DNA of 59,978 nucleotides from an uncultured Collinsella sp. (GTDB taxonomy: Bacteria; Actinomycetota; Coriobacteriia; Coriobacteriales; Coriobacteriaceae), in the NCBI GenBank assembly GCA_900539035.1, contig UQAU01000011.1, positions 1-59,978 of the forward strand, read 5' to 3'. Of the stretch, positions 25,310 through 33,470 are shown piece after piece. Each line of letters begins with the position of its first letter. Within the stretch, counting starts at the first letter, position 1. A program made the position numbers and the translations under genes. The notes beneath the pieces were generated by a model. That model was not told the DNA's origin, did no database searches, and was given only the letters and a program-made list of their open reading frames with translations.

Positions 25310-25332
25310 ACAGCGAATGGCACCGCACGCGG

Positions 25333-25380
25333 ATGCCGAAAGGGGCCCGCATCCCAACGGATACGGGCCCCTTTCGGCAT
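25333..25380. terminator. Strong hairpin, displaced copy of the pgi terminator
   Basis: A 22-bp stem with one mismatch (25333-25354 with 25359-25380, loop CAAC). Its AGGGGCCCGCATCC...GGATACGGGCCCCT core also forms the pgi terminator at 28841-28872. Confidence 0.85.
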
Positions 25381-25400
25381 AAGCCAACTCAGCCGTAAAA

Positions 25401-25431
25401 ACTACTTGCGGTGAGCGCGGTAGAACTCGAT
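25401..25431. repeat. Left 31-bp direct repeat of the pgi 3' end (candidate att site)
   Basis: Identical over 31 bases to 28904-28934, which are the last nine codons and stop of pgi. Outside the 31 bases the copies diverge except for the terminator. It marks the left border of a 3.5 kb insertion. Confidence 0.85.
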
Positions 25432-25894
25432 CGCACCATCTTATCCGAGCCGGGGCACGTTCGTATAGCGTGGCGCGTGACGGTTGCAAAACCACTCCAT
25501 TTGAAACAAACGCAAAAAAGTACTTGCAAAGACGCGTTCCGACATATAAGTTAATAAAAGACCGCCGTTGCGGTTTTAAGTAGATCGAGCATATTCAGTT
25601 TGAGTTTTAGCGTGTAAGAGAAGGAAGATCGGCAAAGTACAACCCCAAACGCAATGACAACTTAATGAGGTAACTGCCACATGTGAGGCACCCAGGGCAT
25701 TGCTGTCTCGATTTTGAGCACGATGCCTTCCGCCTTGCATGGGCCGTTCCATCCCGCCCCTGCAGCAACTGCCTCACGGGCTCATTGAAAACCGCATAGC
25801 ACCCCAACGTCAGCACATCACCCACGGCAAGCACATCACTCACGACAACCAACACATCAACAAACAGCACGAACATCAACCGATTGGAGAAGCT
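25432..25894. other. Non-coding left part of the inserted segment
   Basis: No convincing gene. A hairpin with AGACCGC/GCGGTTT lies near 25560-25577. Bases 25810-25885 contain short runs of CACATCA/ACCAACAC-type sequence rich in C and A, before the ribosome site of the next gene. Confidence 0.4.
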
Positions 25895-26785
25895 ATGACA
25901 AACCACCACGCTGAAGACGGCGATAAGAAAAGCATTCTGGATGCCCGCATTGAGCGAGCATATGCAAACGAATATGACGCCGCCTTTGCCGCCGCGACCA
26001 TCAAGAACTACGCGTCGCTACCGCTCGCGACGATCTTGGCCGACCACCCTCAACTGCTGAAGCGCTGCACAAAGATCATGGGCGACCCCGACATTCGCAA
26101 GCTGACAGACCCCTATGCCCCAAAACGCGACAACGATTCGTACGTTCTTACCGTAGGCTGCCTAGCCCATATGCTTACGGCGCTCGACACGAAACTCAAG
26201 CTCGAATGGGAACCCGACGAGCGTCATGAACTCGAAAGCAAGCGGAACACCCTGCGCACCGCACTGTTCCTTCCGTTGGACGGCCTCAAGCGCTGCAACG
26301 TCGAGCTCAATACACAGGCGCGGCAAAAGCCCGGGACCACGGGGCAGAAAACTCCAAGACCCCATGCGGCCATCGTCGACCGCAACCGATATAACCGCAT
26401 GACCGCGCACTTTTCCGCCGAGGGAGCAGCCATAAGGACGCTGATCGACCTGCTGTGCCTCCTGAGCATCAACGAGCTATTTGAGGGCTATCTCGCCCTT
26501 GTTCCCGCGACGGCACCCAAGTCGGTAGCAAAGATCATCGAGACCTGCAGACGCCAGTTTGAGCGCCATCGCAATGGCAGCGAGATGAACGCCAGCATCG
26601 CGCAGTACTACGCGGCTCATTACAAAAATGACGGATGTGCCCCTGTCGAGCATCAGCTGCGGCTCGCCTACACCACGCCTACCGCAACGCTCCATCGCTT
26701 TGAAGCCCTTGGCGCTTGTGAGCCGCACAAACAGGCAGCCTGCCCCACAACCGAGCTCGATCTCAGGCTCGGACGAACTCTGTAG
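25895..26785 (+). CDS. Unknown protein of the pgi-linked insertion
   Basis: A 296-residue soluble, mainly helical protein with no family recognised. Features: charged N-terminus (MTNHHAEDGDKKSILDARIE), FAAATIKNYASLPLATILADHP, a middle rich in Arg/Lys, LIDLLCLLSINELFEGYLALV, and a Cys-containing tail (GACEPHKQAACPTTELDL). ATG 25895 has GGAGAAG upstream and drops a His/Gln-rich low-complexity extension. It is the first of three same-strand genes between the direct repeats, 63 bases before the ClpP-like gene. Confidence 0.65.
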   Translation: MTNHHAEDGDKKSILDARIERAYANEYDAAFAAATIKNYASLPLATILADHPQLLKRCTKIMGDPDIRKLTDPYAPKRDNDSYVLTVGCLAHMLTALDTKLKLEWEPDERHELESKRNTLRTALFLPLDGLKRCNVELNTQARQKPGTTGQKTPRPHAAIVDRNRYNRMTAHFSAEGAAIRTLIDLLCLLSINELFEGYLALVPATAPKSVAKIIETCRRQFERHRNGSEMNASIAQYYAAHYKNDGCAPVEHQLRLAYTTPTATLHRFEALGACEPHKQAACPTTELDLRLGRTL

Positions 26786-26848
26786 CCCGCCAGCCCCTCC
26801 GCGGGCAACAATCCTATTCCACAACACAACCAACAGAAAGGAGTCCTC

Positions 26849-27466
26849 ATGGACACCAATCATTCCCCCATCATCAGCCCCCTCACTATGCGTGAATCCG
26901 CCCGAGGTATCACGCTCACCAGCATTTACGATGAGATGCTCGCCCGTCGCGAGCTCTCCGTCATGGGAAACATCGAAACCCCGATGGCCCACGACCTATG
27001 CCAGCAGATCCGTCTGCTCGATGCCACCGACCCCAGCCGCCCCATCACCATATTTGTCGCCAGCGCCGGCGGAAGCGTGCGATCGGGTCTTGCGATCTAT
27101 GACGCCATGCGCCTCGCATCGTGCCCCATCCGCACCGTCTGCCTGGAATTCGCCGCGTCCATGGGCGCCGTGATCTTTATGGGCGGCGACGATCGCCGTA
27201 TGGCGCCCCATGCAGAGCTCATGATTCACGACCCGCTGATCCCCCAGGGGGCAGGCGGCTCGGCACTTGCGCTGCAGGAAACCAGCCGGCGTCTCATGCA
27301 GACCCGCAAGACCCTCACGCAAATCCTCTCGGACCGCAGCGGCCTCACGCCCAAGCGCATCCAGTCCCTCACCGCAAAAGACACCTACCTTTCGGCCGAG
27401 CGCGCCGTCGAGCTCGGCTTTGCCCACGAAATCCTCTCGACCACCAAGGAGGTCGCCCATGTCTAA
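26849..27466 (+). CDS. ClpP-like serine protease
   Basis: A 205-residue ClpP/crotonase-fold protease. The triad is intact: Ser104 (FAASMGAVIF), His127 (LMIHDPLIPQG), Asp178 (AKDTYLSAERAVELGFAHEI), and the oxyanion region FVASAGGSVRSGLAIYDAM is present. Length is normal for ClpP. ClpP needs a ring unfoldase to degrade folded proteins; none is adjacent except the RecA-like ATPase encoded next, whose start overlaps its stop by 8 bases. Housekeeping clpP normally sits by clpX or tig, so this is probably an accessory paralogue. AAAGGAG precedes the ATG. Confidence 0.88.
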   Translation: MDTNHSPIISPLTMRESARGITLTSIYDEMLARRELSVMGNIETPMAHDLCQQIRLLDATDPSRPITIFVASAGGSVRSGLAIYDAMRLASCPIRTVCLEFAASMGAVIFMGGDDRRMAPHAELMIHDPLIPQGAGGSALALQETSRRLMQTRKTLTQILSDRSGLTPKRIQSLTAKDTYLSAERAVELGFAHEILSTTKEVAHV

Positions 27467-28763
27467 CCTCGCCAGCCGCCTCGCCGCATCTGAGTCCGCA
27501 TCGTCCACCATCCTCGCCAAGGATCGAACGCTTTCCTGCGACACCCGCCAAACGGGACTCAACAACAACGCACTTGTGATCGGCCCCTCGGGAGCCGGCA
27601 AGACCCGAAACGTCCTCAAGCCCAACCTGCTGCAAATGAACGCAAGCTACATCGTGCTCGACACCAAAGGCACGCTCTGTCGCGAAGTGGGACCCGTGCT
27701 GGCAGCCCACGGTTACCGCGTGCAATGTCTCAACTTCGCCGACCTCAACACCGTCCCGGCCCTTGCGCCCGGCATCGAGCGCTGCGGCTACAACCCCCTG
27801 AGGCACATTCGCCGCAAGGCGGACGGCAGGCCCAACCAGCAGGACATTCTCTCGGTGGCAAAGGCCATCTGCCCCATCGAGGACAACAACCAGCCCTTTT
27901 GGGATCATGCGGCGGCAAACCTGCTGTCGTGTCTTATCGCCTACGTCACCGAACAGCTACCCGCCGACGAGCAGACGATCAGCTCGGTCATCAAGCTGAT
28001 CGAGCACCTGCAGGACGGTGCCACGGGTCGATTGTTTGACGACCTGATCACGACCGACCCCCAAAGCTATGCCCTCTCGCTATGGCGGCGCTACGCCATT
28101 ACGCAAAATGCCGAGCGCATGCACGCGAGCATCGTCGGCATCCTTGCCGAAAAGGTCATGTGCCTGGGATTCGACGGTGCGGCACAGCTCTATCGTGAGT
28201 GCCATCAGGTGGACTTCGCTTCCATGGGACACACCCCCTGTGCCCTGTTTGTAACCGTGAGCGATATCGACCGCAATCTCGATCCGCTGACCGGCCTCTT
28301 TATTACGCAGGCATTTATGGGCCTCATTCGCGAAGCCGATAGGCAGCCCGACGGCAGCCTGCCCGTGCCCGTGCGCTTTATGCTCGATGACTTCGCAAAT
28401 CTGCAGATCCCCCAGATCGACAACGTGCTCTCGATTATCCGAAGCCGCAACATCTGGGCAACGCTGCTGCTGCAGTCGACCAACCAGCTCGATGCGCTCT
28501 ATGGCGAGGCACGCGCACGCTCCATCATGGGCAACTGCGACACGCATCTGGTGCTGGCGTTCCAAGATCCCGAGAGCGCCCGGGTGTTTTCCGACCGCGC
28601 CGACGCACTGCCCAGCACGCTCATGGCGACGCCGATCGATCGCTCGTGGCTCTTTGTGCGCGGCCACACTCCCGAACAGGTCGAGCGCTTTAGGCTCGAA
28701 GACCATCCGCTCTACGGGGAACTGCCCGAGGCGCAGCGAGGCCATGCGGAGGCCGAGCTCTAG
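27459..28763 (+). CDS. VirD4/TraG-like P-loop ATPase (soluble coupling-protein type)
   Basis: A 434-residue ATPase of the type IV coupling-protein family: Walker A IGPSGAGKTRN (42-49), the D-x-K-G motif YIVLDTKGTLCREVG, FWDHAAANLLSCLIAYV, Walker B VRFMLDDFANLQIP near 305, and LLLQSTNQLDALYG. Unlike conjugative VirD4/TraG it lacks the N-terminal transmembrane segments. AAGGAGG precedes ATG 27459, inside the end of the protease gene, so the two are translationally coupled. No relaxase, integrase or other type IV secretion gene lies in the insertion. It may be a mobilisation remnant or a motor partnering the protease. Confidence 0.85.
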   Translation: MSNLASRLAASESASSTILAKDRTLSCDTRQTGLNNNALVIGPSGAGKTRNVLKPNLLQMNASYIVLDTKGTLCREVGPVLAAHGYRVQCLNFADLNTVPALAPGIERCGYNPLRHIRRKADGRPNQQDILSVAKAICPIEDNNQPFWDHAAANLLSCLIAYVTEQLPADEQTISSVIKLIEHLQDGATGRLFDDLITTDPQSYALSLWRRYAITQNAERMHASIVGILAEKVMCLGFDGAAQLYRECHQVDFASMGHTPCALFVTVSDIDRNLDPLTGLFITQAFMGLIREADRQPDGSLPVPVRFMLDDFANLQIPQIDNVLSIIRSRNIWATLLLQSTNQLDALYGEARARSIMGNCDTHLVLAFQDPESARVFSDRADALPSTLMATPIDRSWLFVRGHTPEQVERFRLEDHPLYGELPEAQRGHAEAEL

Positions 28764-28840
28764 ACGCAGGGCCCTCGCAGCACGCGACGCTCCGGCGAAG
28801 ATCCTTAAAGGCCGTGCGCCCCGGGGCCACGGCAAAGCAA

Positions 28841-28872
28841 AGGGGCCCGCATCCGATGGGATACGGGCCCCT
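28841..28872 (-). terminator. pgi terminator
   Basis: AGGGGCCCGCATCC (28841-28854) pairs with GGATACGGGCCCCT (28859-28872), loop GATG; a copy with longer stem is at 25333-25380. Confidence 0.85.
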
Positions 28873-28903
28873 GGCTATAAGGCGCGATGCGTTAACAGCA
28901 GCG

Positions 28904-28934
28904 ACTACTTGCGGTGAGCGCGGTAGAACTCGAT
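28904..28934. repeat. Right 31-bp direct repeat within the pgi 3' end (candidate att site)
   Basis: Same 31 bases and orientation as 25401-25431. The reading frame of pgi is intact across it, as expected when an element integrates into a gene 3' end and restores it. Confidence 0.85.
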
Positions 28935-30599
28935 GAGCGCCTGGGTCGAAGCGTCCTGCTCGGCCTTGGCGGCGTCATCGTGGAAGGCCGGGGTGATCTG
29001 CTTGGCAAGCTGCTTGCCCAGCTCAACGCCCCACTGGTCGTAGGAGTCGATGCCCCAGACCGTGCCCTCGACAAACGTGATGTGCTCGTACAGGGCGATG
29101 AGCTCGCCGAGTGCGAACGGGGTCAGCGTGTCGCCGAAGATCGAGGTCGTCGGACGGTTGCCCTCAAAGCAACGGGCCGGGACGATCTGCTCGGGCGTGC
29201 CCTCGGCACGAACCTCGTCGGCCGTCTTACCAAAGGCGAGCGCCTTGGTCTGGGCCAGGAAGTTGCCCAGGAACAGCTCGTGGACATCCTGGCCGCTGTC
29301 GGTTGCGGGGTTGGCGGTGTTGGCGAAAGCGATAAAGTCGGCCGGAACCACCACGGTGCCCTGGTGCAGCAGCTGGTAGAAGGCATGCTGACCGTTGGTG
29401 CCGGGCTCGCCCCAGAAGATCTCACCGGTGTCGGAGGTCACGGCGCTGCCGTCCCAGCGGACGTGCTTGCCGTTGGACTCCATGGTGAGCTGCTGCAGGT
29501 AGGCCGGGAAACGATGCAGGTACTGGCAGTACGGAAGCACGGCATGGCTCTTGGAACCGAAGAAGTTGACGTACCAGACGTTGAGCAGGCCCATCAGCGC
29601 GACGGCATTATTCTCGAGCGGGGTATTGCAGAAGTACTCATCGATAGCGTGGAAGCCCTCGAGGAACTGCTGGAAGCGCTCGGGGCCGAGCACGACGATC
29701 AGCGACAGGCCCACGGCGGAGTCGACGGAGTAACGGCCGCCGACCCAGTTCCAGAAGCCGAAGGCGTTGGCGGGGTCGATACCGAAGGCCTCGACCTTCT
29801 CGAGTGCAGTGGAAACGGCGACGAAGTGCTTGGCAACGGCGTCGGCGTTCTGCTCATCGGAACCGTCGATGGCGCCCTGAGCCTTGAGTTGCTCGAGCAT
29901 CCAGGTCTTGACCTCGCGGGCGTTGGTGAGGGTCTCGAGCGTGGTGAAGGTCTTGGACACGATGATCACGAGCGTGGTCTCGGGATCGAGGCCCTTGAGC
30001 TTCTCTGCCTGATCGTTGGGGTCGATGTTGGAGATATAGCGGCAGTCGATACCGGCGTCGGCATAGGGACGCAGGGCCTCGTAAGCCATGACCGGGCCCA
30101 AATCGGAGCCGCCGATGCCGATAGACACCAGGTGCTCGATCTTCTTGCCGGTAACGCCCTTCCACTCACCGGAGCGCACGCGCTCGGCGAAGGCATACAT
30201 GCGATCGAGGACCTCGTGCACGTCGGCGACGACATCCTGGCCGTCGACAATGAGCTGGCCCTTATCGCTTGCCGGACGGCGCAGCGCGGTGTGCAGGACG
30301 GCACGGTCCTCGGTGGTGTTGATGTGCTCGCCGGAGAACATGGCATCGCGGCGCTCCTCGAGCTTCACCTCGCGGGCAAGATCGCACAGCAGCTTGACGG
30401 TCTCATCGGTCACCAGGTTCTTCGACAGATCGAAGTGCAGGTCACCGGCGTCAAAGCTCAGCTTGTTCACGCGCTCGGCATCGGCAGCGAACCAGGCCTT
30501 GAGGTCGATACCATCGGCCTCGAGCTTCTCCTGATGAGCCTCGAGTGCCTTCCAAGCGGCAGTCGACGTAGCATCGATAGGTGCGGCAACAGTTGCCAT
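28905..30599 (-). CDS. pgi: Glucose-6-phosphate isomerase
   Basis: A 564-residue isomerase interconverting glucose 6-phosphate and fructose 6-phosphate. Family signatures: VSIGIGGSDLGPVMAYEAL, IIVSKTFTTLETLTNA, FGFWNWVGGRYSVDSAVGL, MESNGKHV, GEPGTNGQHAFYQLLHQG and DSYDQWGVELGKQLA. Start ATG 30599 follows GAGGAGG. Full length for the long bacterial form. Its 3' end is duplicated at 25401-25431, bracketing the insertion downstream. Confidence 0.97.
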   Translation of the reverse strand: MATVAAPIDATSTAAWKALEAHQEKLEADGIDLKAWFAADAERVNKLSFDAGDLHFDLSKNLVTDETVKLLCDLAREVKLEERRDAMFSGEHINTTEDRAVLHTALRRPASDKGQLIVDGQDVVADVHEVLDRMYAFAERVRSGEWKGVTGKKIEHLVSIGIGGSDLGPVMAYEALRPYADAGIDCRYISNIDPNDQAEKLKGLDPETTLVIIVSKTFTTLETLTNAREVKTWMLEQLKAQGAIDGSDEQNADAVAKHFVAVSTALEKVEAFGIDPANAFGFWNWVGGRYSVDSAVGLSLIVVLGPERFQQFLEGFHAIDEYFCNTPLENNAVALMGLLNVWYVNFFGSKSHAVLPYCQYLHRFPAYLQQLTMESNGKHVRWDGSAVTSDTGEIFWGEPGTNGQHAFYQLLHQGTVVVPADFIAFANTANPATDSGQDVHELFLGNFLAQTKALAFGKTADEVRAEGTPEQIVPARCFEGNRPTTSIFGDTLTPFALGELIALYEHITFVEGTVWGIDSYDQWGVELGKQLAKQITPAFHDDAAKAEQDASTQALIEFYRAHRK

Positions 30600-30724
30600 A
30601 GAGTCCTCCTCAGCATACGGGCGCATGCCTCCATGCGCCCGGACATTCAGATGCCACTATTCTAGCGCAGGTCAAGACTATAATCAGCGAGCGTTGCCAA
30701 TCGGCCCCCAAACGGCAACCGATC

Positions 30725-30788
30725 AAAAAGGGACAGGCTTATTTTAGCAGGTCAAACGCTTTACCAACCAATAATAACCCGTCCTTTT
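30725..30788. repeat. Imperfect palindromic repeat, REP-like
   Basis: AAAAGGGACAGGCTTATT (from 30726) and AATAACCCGTCCTTTT (to 30788) form an imperfect inverted repeat between the truncated Fe-ADH-like gene and pgi. The GGGACAGG core recalls the 8139 copy. Confidence 0.45.
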
Positions 30789-30798
30789 ATGGCAAATA

Positions 30799-31374
30799 TT
30801 AGGCCGCGGCGCAGACGCTACCGAGCAACTCACGCAGAGGAGACCCGATGCCCTCCAGCAGTTCGGGCGCGATAATGGCAAAAACGGGAACCTCACCGGT
30901 ACCCACGACAGCAGGCACCTTGCCCTCCGAGACAACGCATCCATAAGGGACAAAACCGTCTTCGCCGGCATCGAGCGCCGCCATGCGACGCGCGAGCTCG
31001 CGCGCGAAGCCAGCAGTATCGGCATCGCCGATCGCCAGGACAAAGTCCACGCCTTCGTCGGTCGCCAGGGCCACGGCTTCGTCGATCAGCTCGTCTCCCC
31101 CGTCGTCCTCAACCGAGCCGCAGCGGAAAAGCACACGCTCGAGTAGGGCTCGAGCGAGCGAACCAAGTGCCGCCGAGACAAGCTCATCGCGCGTATGCTT
31201 GTCACCGCCCAACACGACCAGTGCCTTGGTGCCAGCGTAGTGGGCAACCAATCGCCCGCACCAGCGAGCCACATCCCCATCCGCAACCAAGCGCGTCGGC
31301 ATACCAAACCCATAATTGACCATCTTTCCCACAACCCTTCCGTGCGCATAGGCGGTATCAATCGTTAGGCTCAT
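30799..31374 (-). CDS. Truncated Fe-ADH-like protein (N-terminal nucleotide domain only)
   Basis: A 191-residue protein whose N-terminal part matches the Rossmann-like half of iron-containing alcohol dehydrogenases/glycerol dehydrogenases (NYGFGMPTRLVADGDVARW, ALVVLGGDKHTRDELV, AVALATDEGVDFVLAIGDADTAGFARELA). The usual GGGS motif is altered to GDAD and the C-terminal metal-binding domain is missing, so enzymatic activity is doubtful. The start is uncertain: ATG 31374 has a poor ribosome site and TTG 31386 is an alternative. It may be a decayed gene or a repurposed single domain. Confidence 0.55.
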   Translation of the reverse strand: MSLTIDTAYAHGRVVGKMVNYGFGMPTRLVADGDVARWCGRLVAHYAGTKALVVLGGDKHTRDELVSAALGSLARALLERVLFRCGSVEDDGGDELIDEAVALATDEGVDFVLAIGDADTAGFARELARRMAALDAGEDGFVPYGCVVSEGKVPAVVGTGEVPVFAIIAPELLEGIGSPLRELLGSVCAAA

Positions 31375-31472
31375 GCTACGAAGCAAGGTTTTCCGAGCTG
31401 TTTCGCACTCTTTAGAGCTGCGTTAAAACCCGATGCAGTTGCACGACTATACCTGGCAAAAAGGAACAGGTT

Positions 31473-31532
31473 TTGACGATGTCCGGACGAGCGGGTATTA
31501 TCGAACAGATATTCGATAAGAACATGTGTTTG
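31473..31532 (+). promoter_or_regulatory. SOS promoter with two tandem LexA-type boxes
   Basis: A near-consensus promoter (TTGACG 31473-31478, 17-base spacer, TATTAT 31496-31501) is followed by CGAACAGATATTCG (31502-31515) and AGAACATGTGTTTG (31519-31532), both close to the CGAACRNRYGTTYG LexA consensus. Confidence 0.75.
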
Positions 31533-31546
31533 ATGGAGGGACACGG

Positions 31547-33052
31547 ATGGCGCACGAGCAGCACACCTATATCTGCATCGACCTCAAGACGTTTTATGCC
31601 AGCGTCGAGTGCGTCGACCGTGGGCTCGATCCGCTCACCACCAACCTAGTCGTTGCCGACGAATCGCGCGGACGCACGACCATCTGCCTCGCCATCACGC
31701 AGGCCATGAAGGACTTAGGTATTCACAACCGCTGCCGCCTATTCGAGATTCCCGACGGCATCGACTACATCAAGGCCGTACCGCGCATGCAGCACTACAT
31801 GGAGGTGTCGGCGCAGATCTACGGTATCTACCTGGAATACGTCAGTCCGCAAGACGTTCACGTCTACTCAATTGACGAGTGCTTTATCGACGTGACACCC
31901 TATCTGGACCTCTATCACACCGACGCGGAAGGCTTCGCCTGCATGTTGCGCGACGAGGTCCTGGCGCGCACCGGCATCACGGCGACGGTCGGCATCGGCC
32001 CCAACCTATTCCAGGCCAAAGTTGCACTCGATATCACCGCCAAGCACGTACCCAGCCGCATCGGCATACTCGACGATGAGACCTTTCGCAAGGAAATCTG
32101 GCCCCATCGTCCCATCACCGATATCTGGGGCATCGGCCCCGGCGTGGCAGCACGACTCGAAAAATACGGCGTCTACGATCTGATGGGCGTCGCGGCGCTC
32201 GACGAAAACCTGCTTTACGACGAGCTCGGCGTCAATGCCGAGTATCTCATCGACCACGCCTTCGGACGCGAGCCGACAACCATCGCCGATATCCAAGCCT
32301 ATCGCCCGCAAGCAACTTCGACCACCACAGGACAGGTGCTCTCGAAGGGCTATGCCTACGAGCAGGCCTACACCGTCTTGCGCGAGATGGTCGACAACGC
32401 CGTGTTGGACTTGATCGATAAGCACGTGGTCTGCGACAGCATCTCGCTCTTTGTGGGCTACGCGAGCGAGCGCGCCGACATACGCAGGCTTGATGCCAGC
32501 GGTACTGCACAATATGTGGACGGATGCGGACACCTGCGCTCGAGTACGTCGAGCATCGAACCCACCGCAACCGCCGGCCCCGAGCTCGCGCCCCGTGCTC
32601 CCAAGCCCGTCCAGCGCGATGACGAACGGCGCCGCCTGGTGCGCGAAGCGCAGGCAATCGATGGCATCTTTGTGGGAGAGCATGGTGGCAAACCGCGTGG
32701 TGGCTATGCCGCGCTCTTTGCGCACTCCAACGCCTCGCGCAAGCTGCCCGAGCGTACCAATTCGTTTAAGAAGATCATGGGCTATTTCGATGAGCTCTGG
32801 GCGCAGACTGTCGATCCCAAACGACCGGTCAAGCGCATCAACCTGGGCTTTAGCAATCTTGTGCCCGAGGAATTTGCCACCATCGATCTGTTCAGCGATA
32901 TCGAGACCGATGAGCGCGAGCGCGACCTGGCGCGCGCCGTCCTGGCCGTGAAAGGCAAGTACGGCAAGAACGCGCTCGTCAAGGGATTAAGCTTTACCGC
33001 CGGCGCCACCGCGCGCGAGCGCAACGATCAAGTTGGAGGACACCGTGCCTAA
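31547..33052 (+). CDS. Y-family translesion DNA polymerase (UmuC/UvrX type)
   Basis: A 501-residue polymerase: IDLKTFYASVECVDRGLDP (first catalytic Asp), HVYSIDECFIDVTPYL (Asp-Glu pair), ATVGIGPNLFQAKVALDITAK, DIWGIGPGVAARLEKYGVYD helix-hairpin-helix. The C-terminal part carries an insertion rich in Ser/Thr/Pro (about 330-380). GGAGGG precedes ATG 31547. It is in an operon with a YolD-like gene and under LexA-type boxes, as with Bacillus UvrX/YqjW-YolD systems; it would copy past lesions with low fidelity. Confidence 0.93.
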   Translation: MAHEQHTYICIDLKTFYASVECVDRGLDPLTTNLVVADESRGRTTICLAITQAMKDLGIHNRCRLFEIPDGIDYIKAVPRMQHYMEVSAQIYGIYLEYVSPQDVHVYSIDECFIDVTPYLDLYHTDAEGFACMLRDEVLARTGITATVGIGPNLFQAKVALDITAKHVPSRIGILDDETFRKEIWPHRPITDIWGIGPGVAARLEKYGVYDLMGVAALDENLLYDELGVNAEYLIDHAFGREPTTIADIQAYRPQATSTTTGQVLSKGYAYEQAYTVLREMVDNAVLDLIDKHVVCDSISLFVGYASERADIRRLDASGTAQYVDGCGHLRSSTSSIEPTATAGPELAPRAPKPVQRDDERRRLVREAQAIDGIFVGEHGGKPRGGYAALFAHSNASRKLPERTNSFKKIMGYFDELWAQTVDPKRPVKRINLGFSNLVPEEFATIDLFSDIETDERERDLARAVLAVKGKYGKNALVKGLSFTAGATARERNDQVGGHRA

Positions 33053-33470
33053 ACCCAAACAACAGCCCATGCGCCCGCCGACCGCCTTCGAGCGCCTGGC
33101 GGACCCCGAGGGCAGACGCCGCGCAGCCGACCCCAACCTCACTGCCAACGGTGCCGTGCGCGCCAACCGCGCCGCACAGTTTATGCCCTTTGCCGCCCTC
33201 ACGGGATACTACGAACTCGTGCGCAAGCAGGAAATCACCGTCGAGCAAAAACGTGAGCTCACGGAAGAAAAAGCCCTCGAGCTTTCGCAAAAGCTCGAGG
33301 GCCTCAAACGCGGCGACTTGGTGCGCGTCACCTATTACGATACGTACGGCTATCGTAGCCGCACGGGCATTCTCGACGAAGCGTTACCCGCATTCAAGCT
33401 GCTCAAACTCAGGGATATCGCCATCAACTTCGACGATATCCAGGACATTGAGCTACGCGGACGAGCCTAG
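33045..33470 (+). CDS. YolD-like protein
   Basis: A 141-residue protein of the YolD-like family (RAAQFMPFAALTGYYELVRKQ, DLVRVTYYDTYGYRSRTGILDE, IAINFDDIQDIEL). GTG 33045, preceded by TTGGAGG, overlaps the end of the polymerase gene, so the two are coupled. YolD proteins accompany Y-family polymerases in Gram-positives and have been proposed to stand in for UmuD. Confidence 0.88.
   Translation: MPKPKQQPMRPPTAFERLADPEGRRRAADPNLTANGAVRANRAAQFMPFAALTGYYELVRKQEITVEQKRELTEEKALELSQKLEGLKRGDLVRVTYYDTYGYRSRTGILDEALPAFKLLKLRDIAINFDDIQDIELRGRA

Noticed and set aside
25800..25885. Possible CRISPR-like or iteron array of CACATCA motifs
   Set aside because: Units are irregular, very short and without constant spacing.
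28914..30665. 583-codon open frame on the plus strand opposite pgi
   Set aside because: It mirrors pgi codon positions and has no ribosome site or family features; high-GC codon bias opens such antisense frames.
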